A DNA stretch of 33,902 bases from Reclinomonas americana ATCC 50394 (lineage: Eukaryota > Jakobida > Jakobea > Jakobida): positions 1 through 33,902 of the forward strand of contig PS015374.1 of NCBI GenBank assembly GCA_048213135.1, given 5' to 3'. A program made the translations under genes and the position numbers. The notes under the pieces were generated by a model. The model was not told the origin of the DNA. It worked only from the letters and a program-made list of their open reading frames with translations, and did not search any database. Each line of letters begins with the position of its first letter. Position 1 is the stretch's first letter. Of this stretch, positions 1 through 10,635 are shown piece after piece.

Positions 1-94
1 GACACGAGACGACGTCCGCCGACCGACGACGACGTACCGTACCGCCGACGACGACACACGTACTACGTACGGTAAGAAGTACGTACGTACGTCG

Positions 95-191
<97 letters not shown>

Positions 192-215
192 GTGTCTCAT
201 TCCTCTTTTCCGCAG
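1..215. repeat. Compound microsatellite (CGA/ACGT/CGT then (GT)47)
   Basis: Irregular CGA, CCGA and ACGT units grade through CGTCGT into an uninterrupted GT tract at 97-190. A pyrimidine-rich 3' splice site ending in CGCAG at 215 follows. The tract therefore lies inside an intron of the BTB-BACK gene. A very similar composite occurs at 28464-28577. Confidence 0.9.
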
Positions 216-2016
216 AACACGGAGCTCCCGGTGCATTCCATTATTCTCGTGACTGCCTCTGACTACTTTGCCGAGGCCTTGCAGGGAGAAGGTTTGTAAC
301 GAACACTTGCTGTGATGGTAACTCTGTTATCTGTATCCACGACGGTCGCTGACACAGGTCAATGGACAGAGCAACAGGCGAGTGTGCTGAGGCGACCCAA
401 TGTGGCCACGGTGAGAGTGCCCTTTACCCCCGCACTCCAAACATGGGTCTGCACTTATCAGCGTTGCGTGCAGAGCATCATGGTGCAGATTCTTCGCTTC
501 ATCTACTGCGGCTGCATCACATTTGACGACCAAAGTGTGTTTCCGCTGCTGGCCGCCAGTGACGAAATGATGCTCTCTGATCTCGTGCAGCGCCTGGTGG
601 AGCACGTGCAGAGCCTCATCACACCTGCCACTGCCATTTCCATCATGGAATCGTGTGATGACATCGGCAGTCGGTTCGACCACCTGCAGGACCAGTGCCT
701 GAGGGTTATTGCGCAGAACGCGCGAGTGGTGCTTTTCAGCGCACCGTTCGAGCAGTGCCGCGTGGATTCGACGTGCAAAATTCTGCGACGCGAAGACTTG
801 TTCGTCACCGAAGACGAAGTGTGGAGAGCGATTGTGGCTCGGGCGGGGTGCGAATCCATCTGTATGTGTCTCTGTGGATGTGTGAAAAGTGATGACCTCA
901 CGCTGCTCGTTGTTCGTGTGTTTTATTTTACTCAGGGCAATGCTGTCGATTGGGCCAATCGCTAGTGTGCTGGATTTGACTGAAGAACAAAGACTGCAGA
1001 TGGAGGAGTCCGTCCGTGAGACCATCAAGCACTTGCGACTGTATCACGTGTCAAAGGAACGGTGAGTCCAGTTGCTATCCATTCAAGATCTGCAAGCAAG
1101 TTAACGCATGCGTTTTACCGTCGCTCGTGTGGCAGATTCGACCGTGTGCGGCGCAGTAAGCTTGTGCCGGCACATCGCATCCACATGTGGGCCACGTACT
1201 TGGCAGATCCCGAGCATTTTGACTGCGAGATCCAGGAGGACAGAGTGTTGCCGACACGCCTTGGGCAGCCGTCGACAGTTCTCTGGAGTCTCACGGAACA
1301 CGCACCGGAGTTCCAAGTCGCTGCCGACTGCCTATCCGTGGTCAACACTTGTGCGTCAGCGTGGCAAGGATGCATCCTGGCGCCCACGCTCAACTTTGGT
1401 TCCATGGACAACCTGGAAGTCAGGTGCGCGCGTCTCTCGTGGCATTACGTGTCGGGACCTGGTGTCTATCGTCGCTGACTGTTTCCTTCCTCATGTACAC
1501 AGACTGCGTGTGTCGTTCACCGGTGTAGGCGATTACTACTCCATGGTGGGATTCGTCAATGGAGCGGCCGCGGAGTCTCTCGTCGTCGTGGATACTGTCG
1601 TACACGGCAGCCCCCATGCGCTGCTCGTGCATCATCGCAGCGGAGCGCCCAATCCAGTCCTGTACCCGGTTCGTGGGGGAAATGGACAATTTTCAGCTGT
1701 TGCGTGAGCTGTGTTGATGCGCTTCTTGCACAGGGCGACATCGGTGGCCTGGCCGCACCGATGAGTACGGACGTGAATCTCATTGTCTGCAAGTCGGCCA
1801 AGACGATTGTGTTGCGCTCGCGCGCCGATCTGGAGGAGGTGCGAACATAATACGTGACGTGATGACAGCAGCAGGTGATTGCAACTCATTTTTCGTGCCT
1901 CTGATCAGCGACTGGACGACAAGATTGGATCGTGGTCGTTCCCTGACGACCTGCGATTGTGTTTTAGCTCGCACCCGAACGCTTCGTGCACAATCGTGTC
2001 GTCGCGATGGTACTAA
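216..2016 (+). CDS. BTB-BACK domain protein, 5' partial
   Basis: Eight exons are modelled: 216-291, 358-410, 474-847, 936-1061, 1136-1423, 1503-1698, 1734-1838, 1909-2016, and all phases agree through to the TAA at 2014-2016. The first visible exon encodes the middle of a BTB/POZ fold (ELPVHSIILVTASDYFAEAL), so the N-terminus lies left of the window or in the (GT)n-bearing intron. Exon 3 carries the rest of the BTB fold and a BACK-like helical region (LVQRLVEHVQSLI, then EVWRAIVARAG). After the BACK region come about 230 residues with no recognised domain. They look beta-rich and end in SFPDDLRLCFSSHPN; a SPRY/laminin-like sandwich is possible but unproven. BTB-BACK proteins are typically Cullin-3 adaptors; no kelch repeats are visible here. 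The donor after residue triplet F-S-A (1699) is GTTGCGT, and the alternative GTGAGC donor there is excluded because it would bring an in-frame stop. Confidence 0.75.
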
Positions 2017-2743
2017 TGTACGCAAATTCGAAAGTGGTGATATTGCACGTCTTCAGAGACGACCAAATTAATTTCGATCTCACAGGCGGATCACCTGACC
2101 GCTGTTCTCAACACAGGTGGCTGCGTTGAAGTTTTGGGTATGGTTGGCTACAGCAAGCTCCTGTTGCCAGGCTGCCGCGGCCAGATCACGATCCGAATCA
2201 GTCCGTCCCGTTTTTTCAATCACAGTCACGCGACACATCCACTCGGCCGGCCGGTCACCACCACGACCAGAGGAGGGTCGCGAACTGGACCCACCGTCAG
2301 CTGCTGCTGCGCTCCGATGTTGCTGGCGACGCGACGACGATGATGATCCACGGTCTCGATCGCGATCACGAGCGGACAACTTGCCGACGTCGACGTGCAC
2401 GGATCCGGACTCTGGCGTCGCCGACGGCGCTGGCGCGGAATGTGAGCGCTCGCGTGACTGACCGATCTCTCTCTCGGTTTGTCGGCACCGTGTGAACCAA
2501 GGGCATCCCACAAATGCATATGAATCTCGACGTTGCATGCACGTCTGTGAAATGCTTCGCAAAGATTGTTCGCCTCGATGTACGCGCGTGATACATGCAC
2601 GTTCCACGCTTGCGATGTTGCAATGCACCACACATATGCTTGCAATTCGAGAACATTATCGGATCCGGAGGACGACTCACGGGACGCGCCGACTCTCCGC
2701 TCACACACTCGTCGCATTCGGTGCCTCGTTGGAGAGCCTGTCC
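2017..2743. other. Unassigned region between BTB-BACK gene and assembly gap
   Basis: About 730 bp between the stop of the BTB-BACK gene and the first N gap. Open frames exist on both strands (2117-2461 plus, 2080-2631 minus), but they translate to Arg/Ser-rich or composition-driven sequence with no recognisable family. The 5' exons and promoter of the following SH3-kelch gene may lie here or in the gap. No confident gene is called. Confidence 0.6.
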
Positions 2744-3425
2744 NNNNNNNNNNNNNNNNNNNNNNNNNNNNNNNNNNNNNNNNNNNNNNNNNNNNNNNNN
2801 NNNNNNNNNNNNNNNNNNNNNNNNNNNNNNNNNNNNNNNNNNNNNNNNNNNNNNNNNNNNNNNNNNNNNNNNNNNNNNNNNNNNNNNNNNNNNNNNNNNN
2901 NNNNNNNNNNNNNNNNNNNNNNNNNNNNNNNNNNNNNNNNNNNNNNNNNNNNNNNNNNNNNNNNNNNNNNNNNNNNNNNNNNNNNNNNNNNNNNNNNNNN
3001 NNNNNNNNNNNNNNNNNNNNNNNNNNNNNNNNNNNNNNNNNNNNNNNNNNNNNNNNNNNNNNNNNNNNNNNNNNNNNNNNNNNNNNNNNNNNNNNNNNNN
3101 NNNNNNNNNNNNNNNNNNNNNNNNNNNNNNNNNNNNNNNNNNNNNNNNNNNNNNNNNNNNNNNNNNNNNNNNNNNNNNNNNNNNNNNNNNNNNNNNNNNN
3201 NNNNNNNNNNNNNNNNNNNNNNNNNNNNNNNNNNNNNNNNNNNNNNNNNNNNNNNNNNNNNNNNNNNNNNNNNNNNNNNNNNNNNNNNNNNNNNNNNNNN
3301 NNNNNNNNNNNNNNNNNNNNNNNNNNNNNNNNNNNNNNNNNNNNNNNNNNNNNNNNNNNNNNNNNNNNNNNNNNNNNNNNNNNNNNNNNNNNNNNNNNNN
3401 NNNNNNNNNNNNNNNNNNNNNNNNN
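2744..3425. other. Assembly gap, 682 N
   Basis: A run of N. It hides the 5' end of the SH3-kelch gene. Confidence 1.
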
Positions 3426-3436
3426 GTTGTGTGCAG

Positions 3437-6400
3437 CGGTGGTGCATACGGCGTACGAGCCGCAAGCGGAGGGCGAGCTGCGTTTGAACACGGGCGACAC
3501 GGTGAAGAATGTGCCGCGTGATGCGGACTCTGGCATGTTGCATGGCGTGCTCAATGGGCAGTCGGGCACCTTCCCGGCCTCGTGTGTGGTGTTGTACACG
3601 TCGGCGCTCAGCTTTAGCGGTGCCGTCTTTGACAGCAGTTGCGGAGGGGCGCCACCTTTTACCGCCGCTTCTCTCTCTCTCTCCCTCTCTGTGCTCACTG
3701 TTTTTGTGGGTACGAGCGCAGCCTCGATGACGTGGAGCACGCTGAAGCTGTCGGGCGATATTCCTTCTGTGGCCGACGCCTTCTCGGCGGTCGCCGTCGG
3801 CTCGACCATCTTCTTGTATGGTGGTGTCACGGAGCGCGACAACCCCGTGGCCACGCTGAGCGCCTTCAACCCAGGTTGGTGTCTCTCCTTGTGTGTCGCT
3901 GACGGCCACCCCGAGTGCCTGACGCGCAACTTCTGACGCAGAGACTGGCGTCTTCACCACGGTCGTCGGCAGCGGTGATGTACCGCAGCCGCGATTCGGT
4001 TGTGGCATTGCGGCGGTGGGACCCGAGCACTTTGTGCTGTATGGCGGTCGCCTGTCGCGCGCCTCCAACTCGCTNNNNNNNNNNNNNNNNNNNNACGTCT
4101 TGGTGAGTACATTGGAAATCTGTTCTGTTATCGTGTGCGGCTCACGCGAATTTTTATCTACAGTGGAGCGTTCGCATGCCGATGCCAATTTCGTGCTGTC
4201 AGTGAATCTGTCGGGCTTCCACTTGGCGCCGGGCGAGCACGCCAATGTGCCGCTGGAATCCACCAATGCGCAGATCCACAACGCCGTGACGCCATTCCCT
4301 GTTGACGACGCCTTTTATGGACTCCTCGGTGGTGCGTGTGTTTTTGTGAGCCTCTCTGCCTGCGCTCCCTCACCATGCTGATGGTGCATGTGTACAACAG
4401 ATTACAAGATTCGCCTGTACAACTACTTTGCGACCGGTGACGCCGATGTGGAGCCGGAGCGTGGCTTGCCCATTGGCAACATCTTTGTGGTGCGTCAACC
4501 GCGCTCTTCTGCATTCTATGTTTGCGATCACTGGTTACTCACCTGTCCGTCCGTCCACTAGCTGCTGCGCAAGTGTCAGTTGCTCAACTCGTCGTTCACC
4601 CCGGAGGACGTGTACCGCATGCTGCAGGAGCGCCTCGGCTTCCACCACGGTATGTGCACGCACGCCGCTCTCCGCTCGCTTCGCACACTCACCGTCGCAT
4701 ACGCAGACTTCCTCGGCAACGAGACGCTGTCGTTCTCCGAGTTCGACGACTTGCTTGGCATTGTTGCCGAGTTCATGTACGCCGACGCCTACCCGAATGA
4801 GGACAGCGCAACGTGGATGCGCAGGTGATGTAGACCACTGCACCATGCGTGTGCGACGTTGTGTGTGCGCGCGCCTATCATCGGCTAACGTACGCGGGCG
4901 ATGCAGATTGGTCGACAATTATCTGCACCCGAATGCCTTCCGGCCGTCGCAGGAGGAGGAGTTTATTCGTGAAATGTTCCAGCCGGCGATTGTGTCGTTC
5001 TGGGCCAAGTTCAGCTACAAGTTCCGACAGGTGCGGCTGCCGTTGATCGACGACGTGCTTGTCGTGCATTCAACTGTGTGTGTCTGCAGCTGTACTCGCA
5101 TTACGCGACGCTCGATGTGCTCGCCGTCTTCCAGCCCACCTGGGAGGAGGTCATTCGGTACGTGTCTGTGTGTATATGTATGTGAGATAGCACATACTCT
5201 GGCCCTTCTGTATCACTGACCCTGGTACAGGCACAATGCCGCCATCTCGCTGAACGAGTGCCTCGTGTTCCTGGAGAACTTTGATATCATGCCGCACGTC
5301 ATTCCGCGTCACATTCTCACGGCCAAGATCTTCCCGCACTGTGCCAGCGGCGTCAAGGGCAAGCCGCGTCGTCAGGGCGAGGTGTACCAACGTTGCGACG
5401 CGACTGCTCACTCATTCGCTGTGCTCTCTACCATGCGTGTGGCTCATTCTTCCCCTCTTTCATTTCACGTGCAGCCGAGGACTTTGAGCTGGACTATCCG
5501 GGCTTCCTGGAGATGCTGGTGCGCATTGCCAAGTTCGCCTACAACCGCCATCCGTACAACATCAAGTACCCGACGCTGGCCGATCAGTTCAAAGCGCTGT
5601 GCACGCTGGTGCTGGCCTTTGGCGAACCGCAGCGCTACTCAGCGTACCTCAAGCGCATTGGCCTGCGCTTGGTGATTGAGAAGGCGCAGCGTCGTGTGAC
5701 TGGCGACCCCGATGTCTCCACACCCGACGAGGTGCAGGACACGCTGCGCGACGACAAGAAGTTGCAGGGTGCGTATTGTGATGGCCGACACGTCGCACTG
5801 TGGCGAAGCTCACGCTCATGTTCCTCTTCAGACACCCTGCTTCGCATCTTTGTCTTCTACTGCTCCTACGGCGACCATTTGAACACGGATGTGCTGACGC
5901 AAGCCAAGTTCATGAAGTTCATCCGCCACATTGATGTGATGGATCCGACGCAGCTGCCAGAGTCGGCCATTGACGAAGTGTTCCAGAAAGTGGCCCGAAG
6001 CCTCAACGAGGACACCGCTTCGTCGCAGCCGTTGCGGCAGCACTCGCTGCGAAGAGCCAGTACCAGTGGCGCCGCACCTGCAGCCGCTACCAGTGCTCGC
6101 GGTCCGCCGCGCTCGGCTCGCCGCGGGTCAGTGGACTCAGACGGTGCTGCGAGCTCGTATTCTGGCACGTCGCACAGTGGCGGCACCGATGTGTCTGCAT
6201 TTGCGCGCGCCGGTCGACGGGTGCGTGCTACACACCGTCTCTTGCACGCACGCGTCACCCGCAGTTGCTAACTGTGATGTGGTGGTGTCGAAACGTAGGC
6301 GGCTGCCGGTCACTCGGATCGCGTCAACTTTGATGGCTTCCTCGACCTGCTTTCGGCGTTGGCGTCGCGCAAATTCTCCCCACTGCCGGAGGAGGAGGCC

Positions 6401-7260
6401 ACACACAAGCTGTTGTTCCTGCATGTGCTGCCGCGCGCCAAGCGTGTGGACCGGGTGTACACAGAGATTGACTTTTACAATCCCGGTGTGACTGAACTGA
6501 ACAACCAGTACGCGCGACAACTGCATCTGGTGAGTGTGTGAGCGTCAAACACCATCAGCGCTCTCGTCGTTCGCCAAGTATCTGACTTTTTTCTTCTCTT
6601 CCTCCCACCCAGCTATACGACACGTACTCGCAAGTCGACAAGCGCCCATCGACCGGCCAGGTGGACCTTACTCAAATGTCGCTTGCGCAGTTCACGGTCT
6701 TTGTCCGCCAGTTCGATCTTGTGCCACGAACGGTGTCGCTGGTGCAGGTCTACAAGATTTTCCGTGCGGCCAACATCAGCAAGCGGTCGGACGCCGATCC
6801 TCTGTCGCTCAGCTATACCGAGTTTGTCGAGTGCCTCGTGCGCATCTCCAACGTCGCATTTGCCAAGCATCCGTACGCGACCGAGTTGAAGACGCTTCCC
6901 GAGCGGTACCGTGCGCTGTTGCAGCGACTGGTGATTGACGACCTCAGCAACGTGCGAGTGCGTCTGGAAAAGCTGGGCCATCGACCCCGTCGTGCGGACG
7001 ATGCTGCCACTGCCGTGGCCTCTCCGCGACAGCAGCAGCAACAGCAGCGTGGAAGTGCCAGCGGCAGTCGAAATCTCAAGCTGCCGCCGTCGCCGTCGCA
7101 TCGCAGTGGTGGAGAGAGTGGCGAGTCGTCCCGCGCTCCGTCGGCCAGATCGTATGAGAGCCCGCTGAGCCCGGCTTCTGGGATCACTCGCGGCGGTGTG
7201 CCACCACCAGCTTCCGAGGCGGAGATGCGAGGTTCTTCAGCGTTCCCTCCTTTGCAATAA
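3437..7260 (+). CDS. SH3-kelch protein with four tandem p25-alpha/TPPP-like EF-hand modules, 5' partial
   Basis: Fourteen exons are modelled: 3437-3619, 3722-3874, 3942-4103 (with a 20-N gap), 4164-4331, 4401-4489, 4562-4649, 4707-4824, 4907-5030, 5090-5157, 5231-5381, 5480-5768, 5832-6220, 6299-6529, 6613-7260. The first shows an SH3 core (AYEPQAEGELRLNTGD, then GTFPASCVVLY). Two kelch motifs follow (STIFLYGGV and EHFVLYGGR). The remainder holds four repeats of one pattern: a helix like RLYNYFATGD or IFVFYCSYGD, then a hydrophobic F..F....D..P stretch, then a V..VFQKV-type helix, then a second-half motif such as LSFSEFDDLLGIVAEF, DYPGFLEMLVRIAKF, VNFDGFLDLLSALASRKF or LSYTEFVECLVRISNVAF. The order and spacing resemble the p25-alpha (TPPP) fold, a tubulin/microtubule-associated domain; that identification is inferred from pattern, not from a search. 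The tail has a Gln run and is Ser/Pro-rich, ending in TAA at 7258-7260. Confidence 0.7.
4075..4094. other. Assembly gap, 20 N
   Basis: A 20-N gap, probably of nominal size, inside a kelch-coding exon; further kelch repeats could be missing here. Confidence 1.
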
Positions 7261-7564
7261 CTTTTATCTCTCTTGCCTGTGTGTGCTTTGTCTCTCCTCG
7301 ATCACCTCATCGTGTTATCCCGTCGGGGCGTGAGATGTGGCGAAGAGAGTGTGTGTGGCTCTGTGTGTCTTCTGCGTGTCTCTTTGTTGTACGAAAAAAT
7401 GCTCAATTCCTGTGCTTCCTCCTCGACTTTCTCTCCTCCCCGCCCTCTTCGATTCGCGATCAGTCTTCCACGCATCACCTTTCTATAATCTCACCNNNNN
7501 NNNNNNNNNNNNNNNNNNNNNNNNNNNNNNNNNNACACACACACTTGCATTAGTTCGGCACTGC
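7261..7564. other. Convergent intergenic region with 39-N gap
   Basis: About 300 bp between the stops of the SH3-kelch gene (+) and CFAP100 (-). It is pyrimidine-rich on the plus strand and includes Ns at 7496-7534 followed by a short CA tract. No gene was seen; it should hold both 3' UTRs. Confidence 0.7.
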
Positions 7565-8190
7565 TTATTCGGCCGTGCCGAGGAACCTCATGTAGGTATC
7601 CGACTGATCGTCGGCGTCGTCCTCCACCTCCTTCACCTTGCGCCGCTTGATTTCTGGCGGCACACTGCGCTTCATGACAGGTCGTCCAGTCTGTGTAGGC
7701 AAACAAAAGAGGTAATGAGACCGGGGAGGGAAAAACCGAACGCCGACAGTCGCCACCGCCAACCAACCTTCTTCTGCGGTCCCTCGCTGTATCGCTCCTG
7801 TGCCTTGCGTGCTCTGGCCTCCTGATCGGCCTTGAGAAGCAAGGCGTTCTTGCGACGGGCTTGTTCACGCCGCTCCTTTTCGCGCAGCTTCTCCTGCTCG
7901 GTGATCCAGTCGTTGGGGATGTGCTCCTTGAGCTTGAGCAAATCGGCCAGCTTGCGCTCAATGTCCACCAGCATCTCGAGGGCGTCGGGGTGCGACGGCT
8001 CCGCAAATCCCGCCGCAATGTACACCTTCTTCACCTCCTCCTGCAGCTCGCTGAGCGTGCTCTCTTGCTCGTGCAGACCCGCCATCTTGCTCGCCTTGGC
8101 CAGCATGTTGTCCGTGCGCTCGTTCTCCTTGTCGATGGTGTGCTGCAGACCACCAATCTGCGTCTCCAGCGCACTAATGTTCACCTCCCT

Positions 8191-8224
<34 letters not shown>

Positions 8225-9207
8225 GTGTGAGGACCTGGACCACGTGGGGGACAAAAACCGGCAACGCCTCAACGCAACATGTTGCCCTCAATGGCCTCCA
8301 GTTTCGATCGCAGTGTCTCCAGTGTCTCCTCTAGCTCCTGATTGCGCAAAATGAGGTTGAGGTTGTCCTCCTCGAGTGTCGTAAACTTCTCCAGCAGATC
8401 CTGCGGACTCTGGAAGTACATGTCCTCGTCCTCGAAATCCTCCAGGTCATCCAGCGACAACCGCGTGTCGGCCACCATCCCTTCGCCGTACGAGTCCACC
8501 ACACCGCTGGCGGCCGCCGACTCGCTGCTCTCCGCCACTCCACTCGTGCCTCGTCCTCCGGCTGCGCCGGCTGCGGCAGTAGCCGTGGTGGTTGTCGTTG
8601 TGGTCGATGTGGTGTCCACCGACGGCACCGTGTACGTCGTGCCTTGCTCGAGAGCATGTCGTCGCTGTGCGGTCGGTCNNNNNNNNNNNNNNNNNNNNNN
8701 NNNNNNNNNNNNNNNNNNNNNNNNNNNNNNNNNNNNNNNNNNNNNNNNNNNNNNNNNNNNNNNNNNNNNNNNNNNNNNNNNNNNNNNNNNNNNNNNNNNN
8801 NNNNNNNNNNNNNNNNNNNNNNNNNNNNNNNNNNNNNNNNNNNNNNNNNNNNNNNNNNNNNNNNNNNNNNNNNNNNNNNNNNNNNNNNNNNNNNNNNNNN
8901 NNNNNNNNNNNNNNNNNNNNNNNNNNNNNNNNNNNNNNNNNNNNNNNNNNNNNNNNNNNNNNNNNNNNNNNNNNNNNNNNNNNNNNNNNNNNNNNNNNNN
9001 NNNNNNNNNNNNNNNNNNNNNNNNNNNNNNNNNNNNNNNNNNNNNNNNNNNGAACACAAAAAGTGAGTGAGGGGAAAACGACTCTCTTCTCTCTCTGCTC
9101 TCTCTGCTCTCTGTGTGTGCGTGTGACGCAACAAGCTCATCGGCTGTAGGCTCGTCCTCGATCGAGCGCATCGCACGAGTGGCTGCAGCAGCTGCGCGCC
9201 CACTCAT
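7565..9207 (-). CDS. CFAP100: CFAP100/CCDC37-like cilia- and flagella-associated coiled-coil protein
   Basis: Exons from the 5' end: 9133-9207 (ATG at 9205-9207, MSGRAAAAATRAMRSIED), unseen exon(s) in the gap 8679-9051, 8279-8678, 7768-8188 and 7565-7690. The protein has FQSPQDLLEKFTTLEEDNLN and further heptad-rich coiled coil, then LEMLVDIERKLADLL, a charged KLREKERREQARRK helix, and a basic TGRPVMKRSVPPEIKRRK segment near the C-terminus. This order matches the C-terminal half of CFAP100 (Chlamydomonas FAP100/MIA1), which with CFAP73 forms the MIA complex regulating inner-arm dynein f/I1. The gene therefore implies a motile 9+2 flagellum. Two donors (9126-9132 and 8272-8278 on the minus strand) are GTTGCGT. 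A (CA)n tract lies in the intron at about 8190-8214. The central region before the coiled coil is Thr/Ala-rich and is cut by the gap. Confidence 0.85.
8679..9051. other. Assembly gap, 373 N
   Basis: A run of N within CFAP100, hiding part of its N-terminal half. Confidence 1.
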
Positions 9208-9418
9208 GACTTCTCGTGATGCAAACAAAACGCTCAGTGGACAGAGGCTCGCGCGTGCTGGAACTGTCCTTCACGACTTCTCTTCGTTGTTGAGCGTTCT
9301 CCTCTGTCGTTTCTCGCGCATACTCACACGCCCATCGACTGTAGAACGACTCAGCAAGCTAGCGATAGAAAAGCAGAGGAGAAAACCGGGTCACTGCGGT
9401 AACCCTCCATTTACAGTC
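9208..9418. promoter_or_regulatory. Divergent intergenic region CFAP100 / SGNH hydrolase
   Basis: The 211 bp between the two start codons must contain both promoters and 5' UTRs. No TATA box or other recognised motif was identified. Confidence 0.45.
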
Positions 9419-10436
9419 ATGAAGAGAGTGTTGGCATTCGGGTATGCTCTCCGCCCTCTCACAAGTAGGGAAACAGAGAGAGACTCATGTGTTTCTCTGC
9501 GATCACAGAGACTCATTGACGAGCGGGTACCTGGGGCCTTTTGGCATGCAATCACACCCGTACAGGTCATCTTGTGTGTGTGCCTGACAACTCCATCGTG
9601 TCTCTGACGATGTGTAAGAGAGCGCAGTGACAAGTTGTCGGAGTTGTTGTCTGCAGCTGGCATTGCGTGTGTTGCGTCTTGTGTGAGTGGTTCACGATTG
9701 TCTTTTGCTGACAACTCGCCTGCATGCAGGAGGTGGTGACTGACGGCTCGCCCGGGTGGACAGCTGTCGATCTGATGCCGCGTCTTGGGCGAGCACTGAC
9801 GCGACAGGCGTTTGATGTGTGCGTGATTCTGGCGGGAACGAACGATCTGGGCGATCGGCCACCGACGGAGCGGATTGCCGAGGCCGTGCAGGCGTTGCAT
9901 GGTGAGCGATGTGTATGAGGCGGGATAGGAGGAGGAAAGATGGACTTAGTTTTGGTGATGCAAGAACGCGCGATTGCTACCGGTGCGCGGACAGTGGCCG
10001 TGACGCTGCCGCAAGCCATGTACGATCTGCCGTCGACCAGAGAGAAGAACGTCATGGCGGCGCAGGTGTCGGACATCAAGGTCGAGCTGAATGAGATTAT
10101 CCGCACGCGCATCGCCTCTCTCAGGGTCTGTTCGTCTTGTTGCTTGCTTGACGCAGCGTGTGTGTGCGCCGCCGTCTGAAGCTTGGTGCAGGGTGTGGCT
10201 GCGGTAATTGATGTCTTTGAGGCGATTCCGTTCGAGGCCGAGGGTGCCATGTGGAGCGATGGTGCGTGCGGCGATGGCGTCGCGTGTTTTGTAGCGTACT
10301 TTCTCAGTCGCTTCTGTGCACCACAGGTCTGCATTTATCCGAGCAAGGATACGACGCACTGGGACAGCTGGTGTTTGACGCGCTCAAGCCGCTCCTCACC
10401 GAGGCAGCGCCTGGCGACGAGGCAGCACCTCAGTGA
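9419..10436 (+). CDS. GDSL/SGNH-family hydrolase (esterase/lipase)
   Basis: Seven exons, 9419-9441, 9509-9565, 9628-9670, 9730-9901, 9965-10125, 10192-10261, 10327-10436, splice to a 211-residue protein with consistent phase. Block I is GDSLTSGYLGPFG near residue 8 (catalytic Ser); a Gly-containing DGSPGW follows as block II; block III is ILAGTNDLG (oxyanion Asn); block V is SDGLHLSEQGYDALG (catalytic Asp and His). Length and motif order fit a small intracellular SGNH hydrolase. The substrate cannot be inferred. No signal peptide is evident (start MKRVLAFGDSL). Introns interrupt block I between the two bases that complete Gly and again within the DGLH motif. The third donor (9671) is GTTGCGT; the nearby GT donors at 9667 and 9669 would create immediate stops. 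Confidence 0.88.
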
Positions 10437-10635
10437 CGAATACATGGGGCGCGGTTTTGCATGCAAGACGTGCGCGTGTTTCACTCTCGGTGCCTCACAC
10501 ACACACGCGCGCTCGCACACACATTGCGGCGTGACAGACAGGGAAAACAAGGGGAAAGCGTGTCAAAACATAGGCTGAACAAAAACAAAGGAAGAGGAGT
10601 GCGCTGCATGGCTCTAAAAAAAGTCACCAGAGTTC
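10437..10635. other. Convergent intergenic region SGNH hydrolase / NSF-A
   Basis: About 200 bp holding both 3' ends; it includes A-rich stretches and CA-rich sequence. No gene was seen. Confidence 0.6.

Noticed and set aside
97-190. Telomeric repeat at the window start
   Set aside because: The tract is pure GT with CG-rich flanks and lies next to a splice acceptor; no TTAGGG-type unit is present.
99-299. Open frame of alternating Cys-Val through the (GT)n tract
   Set aside because: It is a translation of a dinucleotide repeat; the true exon starts after the CGCAG acceptor at 215.
2080-2631. 183-codon minus-strand open frame
   Set aside because: Ser/Arg/Asp-rich composition typical of shadow frames in GC-rich DNA; no homology pattern and no good start context.
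2226-3929. Long open frames spanning the N gaps (also around 8679-9051 and 27472-28463)
   Set aside because: They are open only because N codons cannot be stops; the flanking sequence is in the wrong frame or strand for the conserved proteins.
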